Source: JAXGXJ01 sp963829545
GTDB lineage: Bacteria > Actinomycetota > Thermoleophilia > RBG-16-64-13
Assembly (NCBI GenBank): GCA_963829545.1
Contig: CAWHIX010000002.1
Span: 37,514-101,513, forward strand
DNA length: 64,000 nucleotides
Reading direction: 5' to 3'
A program made the position numbers and the translations under genes. The notes under the pieces were generated by a model. That model had not been told where the DNA came from and searched no databases. It saw only the letters and a program-made list of their open reading frames with translations. This document shows, piece by piece, positions 28,649-38,001 of this stretch; position 1 is the stretch's first letter, and the number at the start of each line of letters is the position of its first letter.

Positions 28649-30487
28649 TTGCTGGAACTGATGACGCCGGCAGAGAGACTGCGCCTGCTCGCCGGAGACC
28701 AGGATCTCTACAAGGATATGCTCGGCGCCGCGGGCCCAGCAGGCGACGCTGCCGACTACCAGCCGCCGCTGTACTCGGCCGCCGCTGTTCCCAGGCTGGG
28801 CCTCGGCGGGCTGTATTTCGTCGACGGTCCGCGCGGGGTCGCCCGCGGAGTGTCCACCTGCTTTCCCGTCGCCATAGCGAGAGCCGCGAGCTTCGACTAC
28901 GATCTCGAGGAGCGCATAGGCGAAGCCATCGGGCGGGAGGCGCGCGCCCAGGGCGCCAACGTCTGCCTGGCTCCTTGCCTCAACCTTCTCCGTCATCCGG
29001 GCTGGGGACGCGCGCAGGAGACCTACGGCGAGAACTCGGAGCACATAGGCGAGATGGGCGCGGCCTTCATCCGGGGGTTGCAGAGGCATGTGATGGGTTG
29101 TGCCAAGCACTTCGCCTGTAACAGCATCGAGGACTCGCGTTTCAAGGTGGACGTACGCGTCAGCCCCGAGGTGCTCGATCGAGTCTATCTCCCCCACTTC
29201 AAGCGAGTGATCGACGAGGGAGTAGCCTCCGTCATGTCGGCCTACAACTCACTCAACGGAGAGTGGTGCGGGCAGAACCACCGGCTGCTCACGTCGATCC
29301 TCAAAGAACGCTGGGGCTTCGAAGGCTTCGTGGTGAGCGACTGGGTGTTCGGCATCCGCGACGGGGTTGCGGCGGTCAACGCCGGCCTCGACCTGGAGAT
29401 GCCCGCCCGCATCTTCATCGACGATCGGGTAGCACGGGCTGTGGCGCGCGGGGCCGTCCCCCAGGCACGAGTCGACGATGCCGCTCTGCGCCTGATCCGC
29501 CAGCAACTGCGCTTTGCCGCAGTCGGTGACGGCGAGTACGGCGCCGAGGTCATCGCCTGCGACGAGCACCGGGCCCTGGCGCGAGAGGCGGCCACCAAGG
29601 GCATCGTCCTCCTGCGCAACGAAGCGGTGAGGAGCGGCGACTCCTTCTCCGGGCCCGCGCTTTCGTCGCTGTCCTGCCTCTTGGCGCCGTCCGGTGCGAC
29701 GCCGCGGCCGGTCCTCCCCCTCGACCCGCGGGGATTGCGCCGCCTGGCCGTGATCGGCCGCCTCGCGAACGTCCCCAACACCGGAGACCACGGCTCGAGC
29801 CAGGTGAGAGCTCCATATGTGGTGACGCCGTTAGAGGGACTGCGCGCCGCCCTGGAGCCGCTGGGCGCGGACGTGGTGCACGACGACGGGTCGCAGCCCG
29901 GGCGCGCCGCTGCCCTCGCCTCCGGCACCGATGCCGCCATCGTGATCGCCGGCTACGACTACCGCGACGAGGGCGAATACATGGGCGAGTTCCCTCCCCC
30001 GGGCTTCCGGAAGCTGCTGCCCCGGCCGCCCCTGCGGCTCATCCCCAAGGCCCTGCTCGCCGCCGCCCGGCTGCGGCGCCGGGAGGGCGGGTTCTTCGGC
30101 GGAGGCGATCGCCGCTCGTTGACGCTTCACGAGGACGAAGAGGCGCTCATTCAGGCCGTGGCTGCTGCCAACGAGCGGACCATCGTCGTCCTCATGTGCG
30201 GGTCGGCCGTCGTGATGGAGCGGTGGCGCCATTCGGTGCCGGGGATCCTCATCTTGTGGTACCCGGGCATGGAGGGCGGCCACGCTCTCGCCGACATAGT
30301 CCTCGGCCGCGAGAAGCCCACCGGTCGCCTCCCCTTCGCCATCCCCACCAGTGCCGACCACCTGCCGCCCTTCGACCCCGATGCCTCGGCGGTGGAATAC
30401 GGCGAGTTCCACGGGCAGGCGCTGCTCGACCATCTGGGCGTAGCCGCCGCCTATCCGTACGGATTCGGCCTGACCTACGAGACTTGA
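28649..30487 (+). CDS. glycoside hydrolase family 3 (beta-glucosidase-like)
   Basis: Retaining exo-glycosidase; 612 residues with the GH3 N-terminal barrel and C-terminal alpha/beta sandwich, no FnIII domain and no signal peptide, so cytoplasmic. The catalytic nucleophile lies in GFVVSDWVFGIRDGV. Substrate-binding Lys/His are in GCAKHFACNSIED. The C-domain has GDHGSSQVRAPYVVTPLEGL and the typical LILWYPGMEGGHALADIVLG. No ATG/GTG precedes TTG 28649 in frame, although the open frame runs from ACG/GTA codons near 28607-28616 close to the promoter, so a non-canonical or upstream start is possible. Confidence 0.88.
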   Translation: MLELMTPAERLRLLAGDQDLYKDMLGAAGPAGDAADYQPPLYSAAAVPRLGLGGLYFVDGPRGVARGVSTCFPVAIARAASFDYDLEERIGEAIGREARAQGANVCLAPCLNLLRHPGWGRAQETYGENSEHIGEMGAAFIRGLQRHVMGCAKHFACNSIEDSRFKVDVRVSPEVLDRVYLPHFKRVIDEGVASVMSAYNSLNGEWCGQNHRLLTSILKERWGFEGFVVSDWVFGIRDGVAAVNAGLDLEMPARIFIDDRVARAVARGAVPQARVDDAALRLIRQQLRFAAVGDGEYGAEVIACDEHRALAREAATKGIVLLRNEAVRSGDSFSGPALSSLSCLLAPSGATPRPVLPLDPRGLRRLAVIGRLANVPNTGDHGSSQVRAPYVVTPLEGLRAALEPLGADVVHDDGSQPGRAAALASGTDAAIVIAGYDYRDEGEYMGEFPPPGFRKLLPRPPLRLIPKALLAAARLRRREGGFFGGGDRRSLTLHEDEEALIQAVAAANERTIVVLMCGSAVVMERWRHSVPGILILWYPGMEGGHALADIVLGREKPTGRLPFAIPTSADHLPPFDPDASAVEYGEFHGQALLDHLGVAAAYPYGFGLTYET

Positions 30488-30515
30488 TGCGCGCGGGACC
30501 GGACGGATCAGCCGG

Positions 30516-31934
30516 TCAGATTCCGCGGTCGGGCGGCTTCCTGCCAGCGTCGCCAAACGGATAGCCGACCAGCACCAGCAGCGCGACGACGTCCAACGTG
30601 AACAAGATCGCCACCAAGCCGGCGGCGGGAAATGGAACCGACTCAGCGGAAGCAAGGGCCAGAAAGGCCACCGCCAATACGAACCCGATGCAGATCGTCG
30701 CCACCAGCAAGGCAATTCGTTCTCCCGAGTGGCTCCCTCGAGCAGCGGGCGACTCCGGTCGCGGAGGCGCCGCCGGTTGCACCGGCTGCGAAGCCGGTGG
30801 TGGCCCCGGTCGCGGAGGCGGCACCGACTGCGGCCCAGGAGGCTGCGCCGGCTGCGGCGCAACACTCCCGTCGGCCGGCTGCTGCGCGGCTTTGGGGTCG
30901 ACTCCCGGCGGCCGGTTTCGTTCGCGTAGCGCTTCTTTCCACCATGGTTCTCCCGTGGCCTGTCGGCTGCCAGACTGTCGGAAAGACGGCGTGAGGACCC
31001 CGGGTCCCCTGGTCGTCCAGTGCTCCTCGGAGAGTACGGGAACCTGCTCCAGCGGCAGCTTCACGACGGCCAGGAAATGCGAGAGGAGGTTCTGTGTCTC
31101 CGTGGATGGGATGGAGGCGATAAGGCGCAACGAGTTCGACTCGTTCGGGTTCCGGAAGTCCTCCTCGCGCAGGAGGAGACATTCGTCGCCCCCGCCGACC
31201 GAGGCCCATAGGGTCGGCTCGGCCGCGACGGCCATGAGAGACAGGTAGACCACCCACACCGAGAAGTTGTCCAAGGACGGCCCAAAGAAGTCGGGGCGCA
31301 CCCTCCTTTCGGGGTGCTGGTAATTGCGGTGGCCGAACTCGCTCGCCTTGCTACCCGCGAGAGCCGGCACGTACACGCCGTCGTAGTCGACGAGCCGCAG
31401 CCCGGCCGGCGTCACCAGGATATTGCCGTGTTGCAGATCCCCATGGGCAAGGCCTTCGGCGCGCAGATCGTCTGCCAACTGCAGAAAGGCGTCAGCCGTC
31501 GCCCGCAGCGCCGCCCGGTCCGCCAGATGCTCCTTGATGTGCTTATCCAAGCCGACCCCGTCCACCCATTCCATACATATGATGGGATGGGTGCGGCCCC
31601 CCACGGTCACCTCGCCCGGCAGGTACTTGAACGGCACCTTCCACGAGGACCGCACTCCGTAGAGAGCATCGCTGATCGCCCCGTAGCGTCTCTGCCTGTC
31701 GTCGACGTGCTTGCGGAAACACCTCACCGCATAGCGGTGGCCGCCCGGAGAGGTGAAGTAGAAGACGCTCGCGAAGTTGCCGCTCGCCGCGCGGGGCAGA
31801 CCCAGTGCGTCACACTCCGCCCTCCCACGCTTCAGGAAGGGGTCGATGAAGGCCTGCGCCGGATGCTGGAAGGCGTCGCGATAGTCGGTCGCGTTCGGCA
31901 TCGAAAGGTGGTTGGATGCCGGGTTCGTGGTCAT
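30516..31934 (-). CDS. protein kinase-like protein with C-terminal membrane helices
   Basis: 472 residues. An N-terminal Ser/Thr kinase-like domain (about 30-240) has a catalytic loop GLAHGDLQHGNILV, but the DFG motif reads DYDG. This is followed by a proline-rich linker (about 335-405) and two transmembrane helices at the C-terminus. It is the third gene of a vWA-PP2C-kinase operon and its ATG overlaps the phosphatase stop (ATGA). Such triads are known from the TerY-P (vWA/PP2C/kinase) stress modules; here the kinase would be membrane-tethered. Substrates unknown. Confidence 0.82.
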   Translation of the reverse strand: MTTNPASNHLSMPNATDYRDAFQHPAQAFIDPFLKRGRAECDALGLPRAASGNFASVFYFTSPGGHRYAVRCFRKHVDDRQRRYGAISDALYGVRSSWKVPFKYLPGEVTVGGRTHPIICMEWVDGVGLDKHIKEHLADRAALRATADAFLQLADDLRAEGLAHGDLQHGNILVTPAGLRLVDYDGVYVPALAGSKASEFGHRNYQHPERRVRPDFFGPSLDNFSVWVVYLSLMAVAAEPTLWASVGGGDECLLLREEDFRNPNESNSLRLIASIPSTETQNLLSHFLAVVKLPLEQVPVLSEEHWTTRGPGVLTPSFRQSGSRQATGEPWWKEALRERNRPPGVDPKAAQQPADGSVAPQPAQPPGPQSVPPPRPGPPPASQPVQPAAPPRPESPAARGSHSGERIALLVATICIGFVLAVAFLALASAESVPFPAAGLVAILFTLDVVALLVLVGYPFGDAGRKPPDRGI

Positions 31935-32686
31935 GGTTTGATCAGGAGCAGCGTCACGTCGTCGTTACGGAGCTCACCACGGCGACGGTTGGCCGCCACG
32001 AACTTCGAAAAGGATGCGTTCGAACGCGTACCGACGATCCTCTCCCAGACAGCGGGAACGGTCGCATTGGCCAGGAGCCAGGCGGCTAGAGCGTCGGAGG
32101 CGAGTAGCAGGACATCCCCGGACCGCCAGTAGCCGTGCTTCACGCTGAAAGTCGGGGGTACGACCGCATCCGTAGCCAGCAGCGCGGGCCGGTCACCGAA
32201 CTCTGCTCCCACCGACAGCGGAAAGGAATCGAGCAACCCACCGCGGCGCACGTGGAAGAGACAGACGTCTCCGACAGCAGCGGCGGAGTAGCTCCCTCTC
32301 CGCGAGAAGAGAGTGGACTTGGCTTGGCATTCGACCCAGCACAAGGCTGCGAACGAGCCCCTGGCCAGACCGGTCTCCTCATACCACTTGAGCGGCCGAC
32401 ACTCCTTACGCTCGGCGACATAGCCGTTCCGCTCGGTCTGCCAGTATCCCCGCGCGCGCTTGAGCGTCCTGTCCGGCTGCCATGGCGAAGGCGAAGCACA
32501 GGCAGCCTTGACCAGGCATCTGGCCCACAGCCCGCTCAACATCGCTTCGGTAGCTCCATCTGCGACGGCGGCCCGCAGGGGCGTCTTGGAGACGGGCAGT
32601 TTGAACGCCGCCGCATCGTCGCATTGGCCCGGCTCGTTACCGGCCTTCACCACCTGGAAGACCGAGCAGTCGGGGCGCCAGGTCAT
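31931..32686 (-). CDS. PP2C-like protein phosphatase
   Basis: 251 residues of the SpoIIE/PP2C fold. The metal-binding motifs are diverged but recognisable: AVADGATEAMLSGLWA (DG motif), AAAVGDVCLFHVR, LLLASDALAAWLL and the final ELRNDDVTLLLI. It overlaps both neighbours by 1-4 bp and would reverse phosphorylation by the adjacent kinase, possibly on the vWA protein. The early Cys-rich segment and lack of a helix insert are typical of TerY-associated phosphatases. Confidence 0.8.
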   Translation of the reverse strand: MTWRPDCSVFQVVKAGNEPGQCDDAAAFKLPVSKTPLRAAVADGATEAMLSGLWARCLVKAACASPSPWQPDRTLKRARGYWQTERNGYVAERKECRPLKWYEETGLARGSFAALCWVECQAKSTLFSRRGSYSAAAVGDVCLFHVRRGGLLDSFPLSVGAEFGDRPALLATDAVVPPTFSVKHGYWRSGDVLLLASDALAAWLLANATVPAVWERIVGTRSNASFSKFVAANRRRGELRNDDVTLLLIKP

Positions 32687-33531
32687 CAGCGAAGTTCGCC
32701 CGCCCTGGTCCCGATCTCAAGGAACTGAACGACGGCCACGGGGTCCGCTTCGTAGATGAAGCCGCGGGACGAGGCACTGGTGGGAACCCCCAACTCGCTC
32801 GCCGACTCCCTCATCTGGGCGGGGAGGATGCTGGACATGCCGTACAGAAGGACGGCGTAGTCGTCGAGGAGGCCGTCACTCGAATCGGGGAACTTGGCCT
32901 CTTGCGCCCCGCCCTCGGAGGAAACGTGCATGTTGAAGAGGAGGACGTTTCCGTCCTCGGTCTGCATCGACGTCAGCGATGAAGCGAGGCTCGAGGGGTC
33001 GCCGTCCGTCGACTGGCCATCGGTGATGTTCAATACAACGGGTGGGAACGAATGGGGATGGTCGGACACCCAATCCTCCACGATGTGGATCGCCTGACGG
33101 AAGGCCTCACACATGGGCGTCTTGCCGCTGGCGACAGGCTCCAGCCAAACCGGGAATCTGACCCGCTGGCTTAGCAGCACGCCCGCTCCGTCGGGGAGCA
33201 ACTTCTCCCGGTCCACTACCGCGACGGGGTTGTCTCCGATCTGACTGATAGGGAGCAGTTCTTGGCCTCCCAGAGTCCCTCCCAACGCCGGGCCGACCTG
33301 GGCCCCGTATCCGATGACGGCGATGGAGAAGTAGTCTCGGATGCCGTCCTCTCTCGAGCAGCGCATGGTGGCCTCGGAAAGGAGCCGATTCATCGCGTCG
33401 GACAGGACCTCGGCCTTCGCCTTGGGCTCACCCTCCGAATGGCCTATGGCGTCCGCCATCGAGCCCGATTGGTCGACCAGGAAGACGAAACAGGCGGGAT
33501 TCTGTCGGCTGATCTCGGCTGAATAAGCCAC
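32686..33531 (-). CDS. vWA domain protein (TerY-like)
   Basis: 281 residues comprising one von Willebrand A domain. MIDAS motif FLVDQSGSMADAIG at residues 17-30, the Thr of the MIDAS in SGKTPMCEAF, and the distal Asp in VLNITDGQSTDGDP. The ATG has AAGGAG just upstream. It is first in a three-gene operon with the PP2C and kinase genes; stop/start overlap with the phosphatase is 1 bp. The family (TerY) is often tied to tellurite/phage stress clusters, but no TerD/TerC gene is in the window. Confidence 0.85.
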   Translation of the reverse strand: MAYSAEISRQNPACFVFLVDQSGSMADAIGHSEGEPKAKAEVLSDAMNRLLSEATMRCSREDGIRDYFSIAVIGYGAQVGPALGGTLGGQELLPISQIGDNPVAVVDREKLLPDGAGVLLSQRVRFPVWLEPVASGKTPMCEAFRQAIHIVEDWVSDHPHSFPPVVLNITDGQSTDGDPSSLASSLTSMQTEDGNVLLFNMHVSSEGGAQEAKFPDSSDGLLDDYAVLLYGMSSILPAQMRESASELGVPTSASSRGFIYEADPVAVVQFLEIGTRAGELR

Positions 33532-33649
33532 ATGAGCTCCTTGCAGTAGGAGGACCTTGAGTTCCCCAAGGGAGTTCCGTTCCCCAGGGAGGTTGCCGGG
33601 ACTCTACCGGGAGCCCCGTAAGGTTCTCGTAAAGCATGGGACCATGCGG

Positions 33650-35425
33650 TCAGGGCTTGGAAACCTCCGCCATCGACATCGCGACAGCCAGCAAGTCTTC
33701 TCTGTTGAACTCGTAGAGCAGCGTGTTCGATACCCAGTAGAGAACACCATCCCTTGTCCACCAGACGCGGTCGGTCTTGGCGCTGGCGCCGACCACGGTG
33801 AACAGGACGCCGTCGCCCTGCACTTCCTCGCCGGCGCCGGCTAGGGGAGCATCAAGCCAGGTGGTCCCGCTGACGCCGAGGAACTGGTCCTCATCGCCGT
33901 ATCGGTACCCGACGCGAAAGGCCGGTGAGGTCCCCGCGCCGACCGTGAGGTCGTAGCTGTGAGAGAAGGAATAGCGGCAGGCGGCCGGCAAGTACGAGGG
34001 GGCCGCCACGGGAAAGTCCACCTCCCTCGCCAAAGCGCTCCATTGGCTGCTGTCCGGCACTGAGATGACTGCCACAGAAGCAAGCTGTTCGTGGGTGATC
34101 CCGTACGACACGCCGAGAGTCACCGTCACGCGGCCCAGCGAGGAGACTTCCCGTACGTCCTCTATCCCCAAGGCCTGGGCGACGAGCTGAGCATCTCCCC
34201 GACTGCCCCACGGATAGGCGACCTCGGTACCCTCAAGGGCGCGCTTGCTGGTATCCCGGGCGCTTGCGACACTCGCCCCCTGGCGAGCAAGCCAGACAGC
34301 CGCCAGCGCGGCCTGCCCGGTGCGACCCGTGCGGTTGATGACGTCGACCGACACCCCGGTCAATGCGACGGCCTCCAGGGTGGTCGACGGAGGTGTGACC
34401 TGCTCGCCGGGCGATTCTTCCTCTTCGATGGCGGTCGCCTTCGGCGGGGTCAAGAAGCCCTCCACCGCGGCGGCCTTCTCCTTGTCGGAGGCAAGGACGT
34501 AGGAGACCCCATCGACGGTGCCGATGTCCGCGACGACGCTCGCCATCTTGATGCGACTGCCTTCGAGTCCGACTGCCCAGTAGGCCAGCTTCAGGAACTC
34601 ATTGGCGCTCAGGTCGCTGATGATGTTGCCAAAAAGACTCTTGACCAGTGCGGGCAGTTTGAGGGGCAGATTCCAGCCCATAGCCTGTTCGCGGAGCGCG
34701 GTGATGAAGCGCTGCTGCCGCTGCATGCGACCGAAATCGATGTTGGTATCGTGGCGGGTACGGACGAATCTCAGAGCGTTCAACCCATCCAGAAGCTGAT
34801 ATCCGGGGTCCAACTGGATCTTCCCGTCGTCGTAGCGGCGATCGACATCCACATAGACGCCCCCCAGGGCATCGGTGATCTCTTTGAAGGCGTTGAAGTC
34901 CAACTCGACGTAGTGGTCCAGGTCCACTCCGAACTCATCCTGCACCGTCCGGATCACGAGAGCCGCACCGCCATACGTGTATGCGGCATTCATCTTCTGC
35001 AACCCATGTCCGGGCACGTTCACCTGCAAGTCCCGGGGCACCGACAGGATGGAAAGGAAGTCGCCCTCGGGGTCCACATGGACCAGCATTATCGTGTCCG
35101 AGCGGGCAGGCGTGCCTCCATCACTCTCCTTGTTGTCCGCCCCCAGGAGCACAAGGTTCGTGCCCGTGGGGGTCTCCGGGACCTCGATCGGAGTGGTGTC
35201 GCCGGGCGTCGTCACGTCTGAGCCGGTTGCCGGCTCGGACTCGAGCGCCTGGATGGCGGCTGGGTCTACATCCGCGTTCGCACTCCCCACCTGGCTACGA
35301 AACCACAGGTAGAAGGCACCCCCTGAGACCATCAGCACCACGAACACGCCGACAAGACCCCAGATCAGCAGGCGTCTCCAAGGGATCCTGCGCCGTGACG
35401 TGGTGGACTCCCCCAGATCGTTCAA
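33650..35425 (-). CDS. LytR-CpsA-Psr (LCP) family protein with LytR_C and DUF4367-like C-terminus
   Basis: Cell-wall glycopolymer ligase of the LCP family, anchored by one N-terminal helix (LLIWGLVGVFVVLMVSGGAF). The LCP domain (about 80-260) has NLVLLGADNKESDGGTPARSD-type start with the catalytic Arg/Asp, SVPRDLQV, and LNALRFVRTRHDTNIDFGRM (split motif). A LytR_C domain (VDVINRTGRTGQAALAA) follows, then an extra ~130-residue beta domain resembling DUF4367. The start is probably TTG 35425 behind GGGGGGTG; 35440 is also possible. Confidence 0.88.
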   Translation of the reverse strand: MNDLGESTTSRRRIPWRRLLIWGLVGVFVVLMVSGGAFYLWFRSQVGSANADVDPAAIQALESEPATGSDVTTPGDTTPIEVPETPTGTNLVLLGADNKESDGGTPARSDTIMLVHVDPEGDFLSILSVPRDLQVNVPGHGLQKMNAAYTYGGAALVIRTVQDEFGVDLDHYVELDFNAFKEITDALGGVYVDVDRRYDDGKIQLDPGYQLLDGLNALRFVRTRHDTNIDFGRMQRQQRFITALREQAMGWNLPLKLPALVKSLFGNIISDLSANEFLKLAYWAVGLEGSRIKMASVVADIGTVDGVSYVLASDKEKAAAVEGFLTPPKATAIEEEESPGEQVTPPSTTLEAVALTGVSVDVINRTGRTGQAALAAVWLARQGASVASARDTSKRALEGTEVAYPWGSRGDAQLVAQALGIEDVREVSSLGRVTVTLGVSYGITHEQLASVAVISVPDSSQWSALAREVDFPVAAPSYLPAACRYSFSHSYDLTVGAGTSPAFRVGYRYGDEDQFLGVSGTTWLDAPLAGAGEEVQGDGVLFTVVGASAKTDRVWWTRDGVLYWVSNTLLYEFNREDLLAVAMSMAEVSKP

Positions 35426-35545
35426 CCGCTCACCCCCCAAGCGATCGACAGCGGCGATCTCAAGTCTGGAAAGTCATTTTCGTTCACCTTCGAGACCACC
35501 GCTTCGGGCTGACCTACGAGGACAGGCCCGAACCAAGCCGCGGGG

Positions 35546-35920
35546 CTACCACTCGAGTTCGATCTCAAGCTCGTGCTTGCCATCCTTCGCGGAATACTCG
35601 ATCTCGAAATCTACCTCGTCGGCCAACTCGTCCACGGGCACACCCCCGAGGACCAGGCTCCCGCCCTCGAGTTCGAGCACGATCGCCTTGAGACGCGAGA
35701 TGACCTGCGTCCGCGTCAACGTCTGCTCGATCTCCGCCTCGACGACCACAACCGTCGCCTCCTCGGTCACTTCCACCGCCTCGACGGCCACAGCCGCCGC
35801 CTGTACGTCCTCGTCTCCGGCAACCGCTGTTTCCTGTTCGAATTCCTGCATGTGTGAAGCACCCCATTCCTTCGTTTTCTTGAGAATGATACCGGCTTCT
35901 TCCGACGGCCACGGGCGCAA
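35546..35920 (-). CDS. amphi-Trp domain protein
   Basis: The C-terminal ~75 residues (TRTQVISRLKAIVLELEGG ... KDGKHELEIELEW) match the short amphi-Trp domain ending in an aromatic-tipped strand; function unknown. The N-terminal part is an acidic, Val/Glu/Ala-rich low-complexity stretch (residues ~35-65). The actual start may be the ATG at 35851 (MQEFEQET). It stands alone between the LCP gene and the RNB gene, all on the minus strand. Confidence 0.7.
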   Translation of the reverse strand: MRPWPSEEAGIILKKTKEWGASHMQEFEQETAVAGDEDVQAAAVAVEAVEVTEEATVVVVEAEIEQTLTRTQVISRLKAIVLELEGGSLVLGGVPVDELADEVDFEIEYSAKDGKHELEIELEW

Positions 35921-35934
35921 CCCGGACTCGAAAT

Positions 35935-37407
35935 CTAGGGCGCCCTCTCGAAATCAAGATATCCCAGCGCAACATCGACAGATATCAGGCGCACACGAAC
36001 CCGGTCGCCCACGTCCACGCCTTCGAATCCACCGGTGAGCTTGCCTTCGACCGGCACCTTGAGCAGGCGCACCCAGGTGCCCTTGCTAGCGGCACCCGTC
36101 ACGAGGGCTTCGAACTCCTCCCCTATCCTCGATCGCAGTAGAAGCGCCGCCGCCGACTTGCCCACCTGACGCTCCACCTTTTCGGCAATGTTCTCCACCC
36201 TCGAGCAATGCGCCGCCAGGACGGCCAGCTCTTCCTCACTGTACGGCGATCGTTCTCCGGCAATAGCGGCTTTGAGCAGGCGTTGTGTCAGCAGATCGGA
36301 ATAGCGTCGATTGGGAGCGGTGGAGTGGGCGTAGTCCTTGACGGCGAGGCCGAAGTGTCCCGGCGCTGCACCATCCGGAGGCTCGGCGGTGTATTCACCC
36401 GCGCCCAAAAGCTTGATAACGGTAAGAGACAGATCAGGGAAGCGAAGGGGATCGGCAGCCCTCTCCTTGGCCAGAAACTCCTCCAGCGCTTCTGAGTCCG
36501 GCTCGGCCGGCAGCTTGAAGCCGTGCTCCCCAGCGATGTCGACGATCCTGTCCCAGCGCTGCGGACTGCGCACCACCCGGCGGATCGAAGGCAGGTGTCT
36601 CGACGAGAGGTACCGCGCGGTCACTCCGTTCGCCGCGATCATGAAGTCCGCGATGAGATCCTTGGCGCGGTTCTTCTCCTGCACTTCGAGACGGGTGATG
36701 GTGTCGCCCTCGAAGACCGGTTGAGCCTCCACTGTCTCCAGGCTGAGCGCGCCCTGGGCGTGCCTCAGGTTCTTCACACGCCCCGCGGCCTTGTCCTGCA
36801 TACGAAGATTGTCGGCCAGTCCGTCCACAGCCCCTATCGGGTCGGGGACAGGCCCCGTCCCCTCCAGCCATGCCGCCACGCTGTCATAGGCGAGCTTCGC
36901 GTGGTTGTGCACGAGGGCGCGATAGATCTCGGAGTCCACGAGCGAGCCGTCCGCGCCGATGACCATCTCGATCACGACCGATAGGCGATCCCCATTCGGA
37001 TTCAGCGAGGTGAGGTCGGTGGAGAGCTCCTCGGGAAGCATTGGAAACACCTTCCCGGGCGTGTACACCGAGGTCGTATTGTGGCGGGCGTGGCCATCTA
37101 TTGCCGATCCGGGACTCACAAGCTCGTCCACGTCGGCCACAGCGACCAGAACCTTCACCTTGTCTCCCGGCATCGCCTGGCCGACGGTGAGTTGGTCCAG
37201 ATCGCGCGAGTCATCGTTGTCGATGGAAGCCCAGGGCAGATCCCGGAGATCACGCACCGCTTGCCCGTTCGAAGCCGCGGGCGGCCGCATGGCACGGAGC
37301 TCTGCAAGCACCGCGGGCGGAAAGTCCGGCAGCAGCCCTCGCTCGAGCATCGCCCTCCGAGCGATCGCCTCCAGGATGGCGCGGTGCCCGTGATCGTTCG
37401 TATTCAT
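35935..37407 (-). CDS. RNB domain ribonuclease (RNase II/R family)
   Basis: 490 residues from ATG 37407; the open frame continues upstream only as a shadow of the DUF4126 gene. The RNB catalytic motif is SIDNDDSRDLDQL (usual DxxxxxxDxDD with the last Asp as Gln, common in this short subgroup). HSTAPNRRYSDLLTQRLLKA is the distal motif, and a C-terminal S1-like barrel follows. It is a 3'-5' exoribonuclease lacking the N-terminal cold-shock domains. Its ATG overlaps the stop of the membrane gene (ATGA). Confidence 0.88.
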   Translation of the reverse strand: MNTNDHGHRAILEAIARRAMLERGLLPDFPPAVLAELRAMRPPAASNGQAVRDLRDLPWASIDNDDSRDLDQLTVGQAMPGDKVKVLVAVADVDELVSPGSAIDGHARHNTTSVYTPGKVFPMLPEELSTDLTSLNPNGDRLSVVIEMVIGADGSLVDSEIYRALVHNHAKLAYDSVAAWLEGTGPVPDPIGAVDGLADNLRMQDKAAGRVKNLRHAQGALSLETVEAQPVFEGDTITRLEVQEKNRAKDLIADFMIAANGVTARYLSSRHLPSIRRVVRSPQRWDRIVDIAGEHGFKLPAEPDSEALEEFLAKERAADPLRFPDLSLTVIKLLGAGEYTAEPPDGAAPGHFGLAVKDYAHSTAPNRRYSDLLTQRLLKAAIAGERSPYSEEELAVLAAHCSRVENIAEKVERQVGKSAAALLLRSRIGEEFEALVTGAASKGTWVRLLKVPVEGKLTGGFEGVDVGDRVRVRLISVDVALGYLDFERAP

Positions 37408-37976
37408 CCGCTGTATCGCCCTCGTTCCTGCTCGCGCCGGTTGCGTCGTCCCCGCCGCCACAGCCACACCAGCGCTACCACCAGGGCCGCGATCATGAAG
37501 ACGACGAGGATCGGCAGGAAGATGGCGACCGCGGACATGGCGACGGCACCCGTGTCCTCCGCTGTGCTGACCATCGACGCTCCCACCCCTGCCGTGGTCG
37601 CGTTGACCGCCGGACGCGCCGTAGCCTTGGCCACGTGAACGCCACCCGCGAGGATCACGCCGACGAGCACCAGCAACCATGGACTCACGGTGGAAGCTTC
37701 TCCGGACGCCGCCACCGCCACGATACCGCCGGCCGCCGGACGGATGGCGCTCTGCACCAGATCGTTCGCGCTGTCGACCGCGGGCACCTTGTCGGCCACG
37801 ACCTCCACCGCCAGCAGTACGGCGATGACGGCTATCAACCACCACGAGCCCAGGAGGTCGAAGGGTTCGCGGAGGCTGAGCCAGCCGAAGCGCTCTCCCA
37901 GCGCCACCGCGAGCAACGGGATGTACGCGTTGAGACCGGCCGGCATGGAGAGACCCAGAGAGGTAAGTATCTCCAC
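37404..37976 (-). CDS. DUF4126 membrane protein
   Basis: 190 residues with about five hydrophobic helices. The family signature GLSMPAGLNAYIPLLAVAL is at the N-terminus, followed by VVADKVPAVDSANDLVQ, and the C-terminus is Arg-rich. Function unknown. It is translationally coupled (4-bp overlap) with the RNB ribonuclease downstream. Confidence 0.88.
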   Translation of the reverse strand: MEILTSLGLSMPAGLNAYIPLLAVALGERFGWLSLREPFDLLGSWWLIAVIAVLLAVEVVADKVPAVDSANDLVQSAIRPAAGGIVAVAASGEASTVSPWLLVLVGVILAGGVHVAKATARPAVNATTAGVGASMVSTAEDTGAVAMSAVAIFLPILVVFMIAALVVALVWLWRRGRRNRREQERGRYSG

Positions 37977-38001
37977 GGAATCAGCCTTCGCGGGGACGAG
38001 G

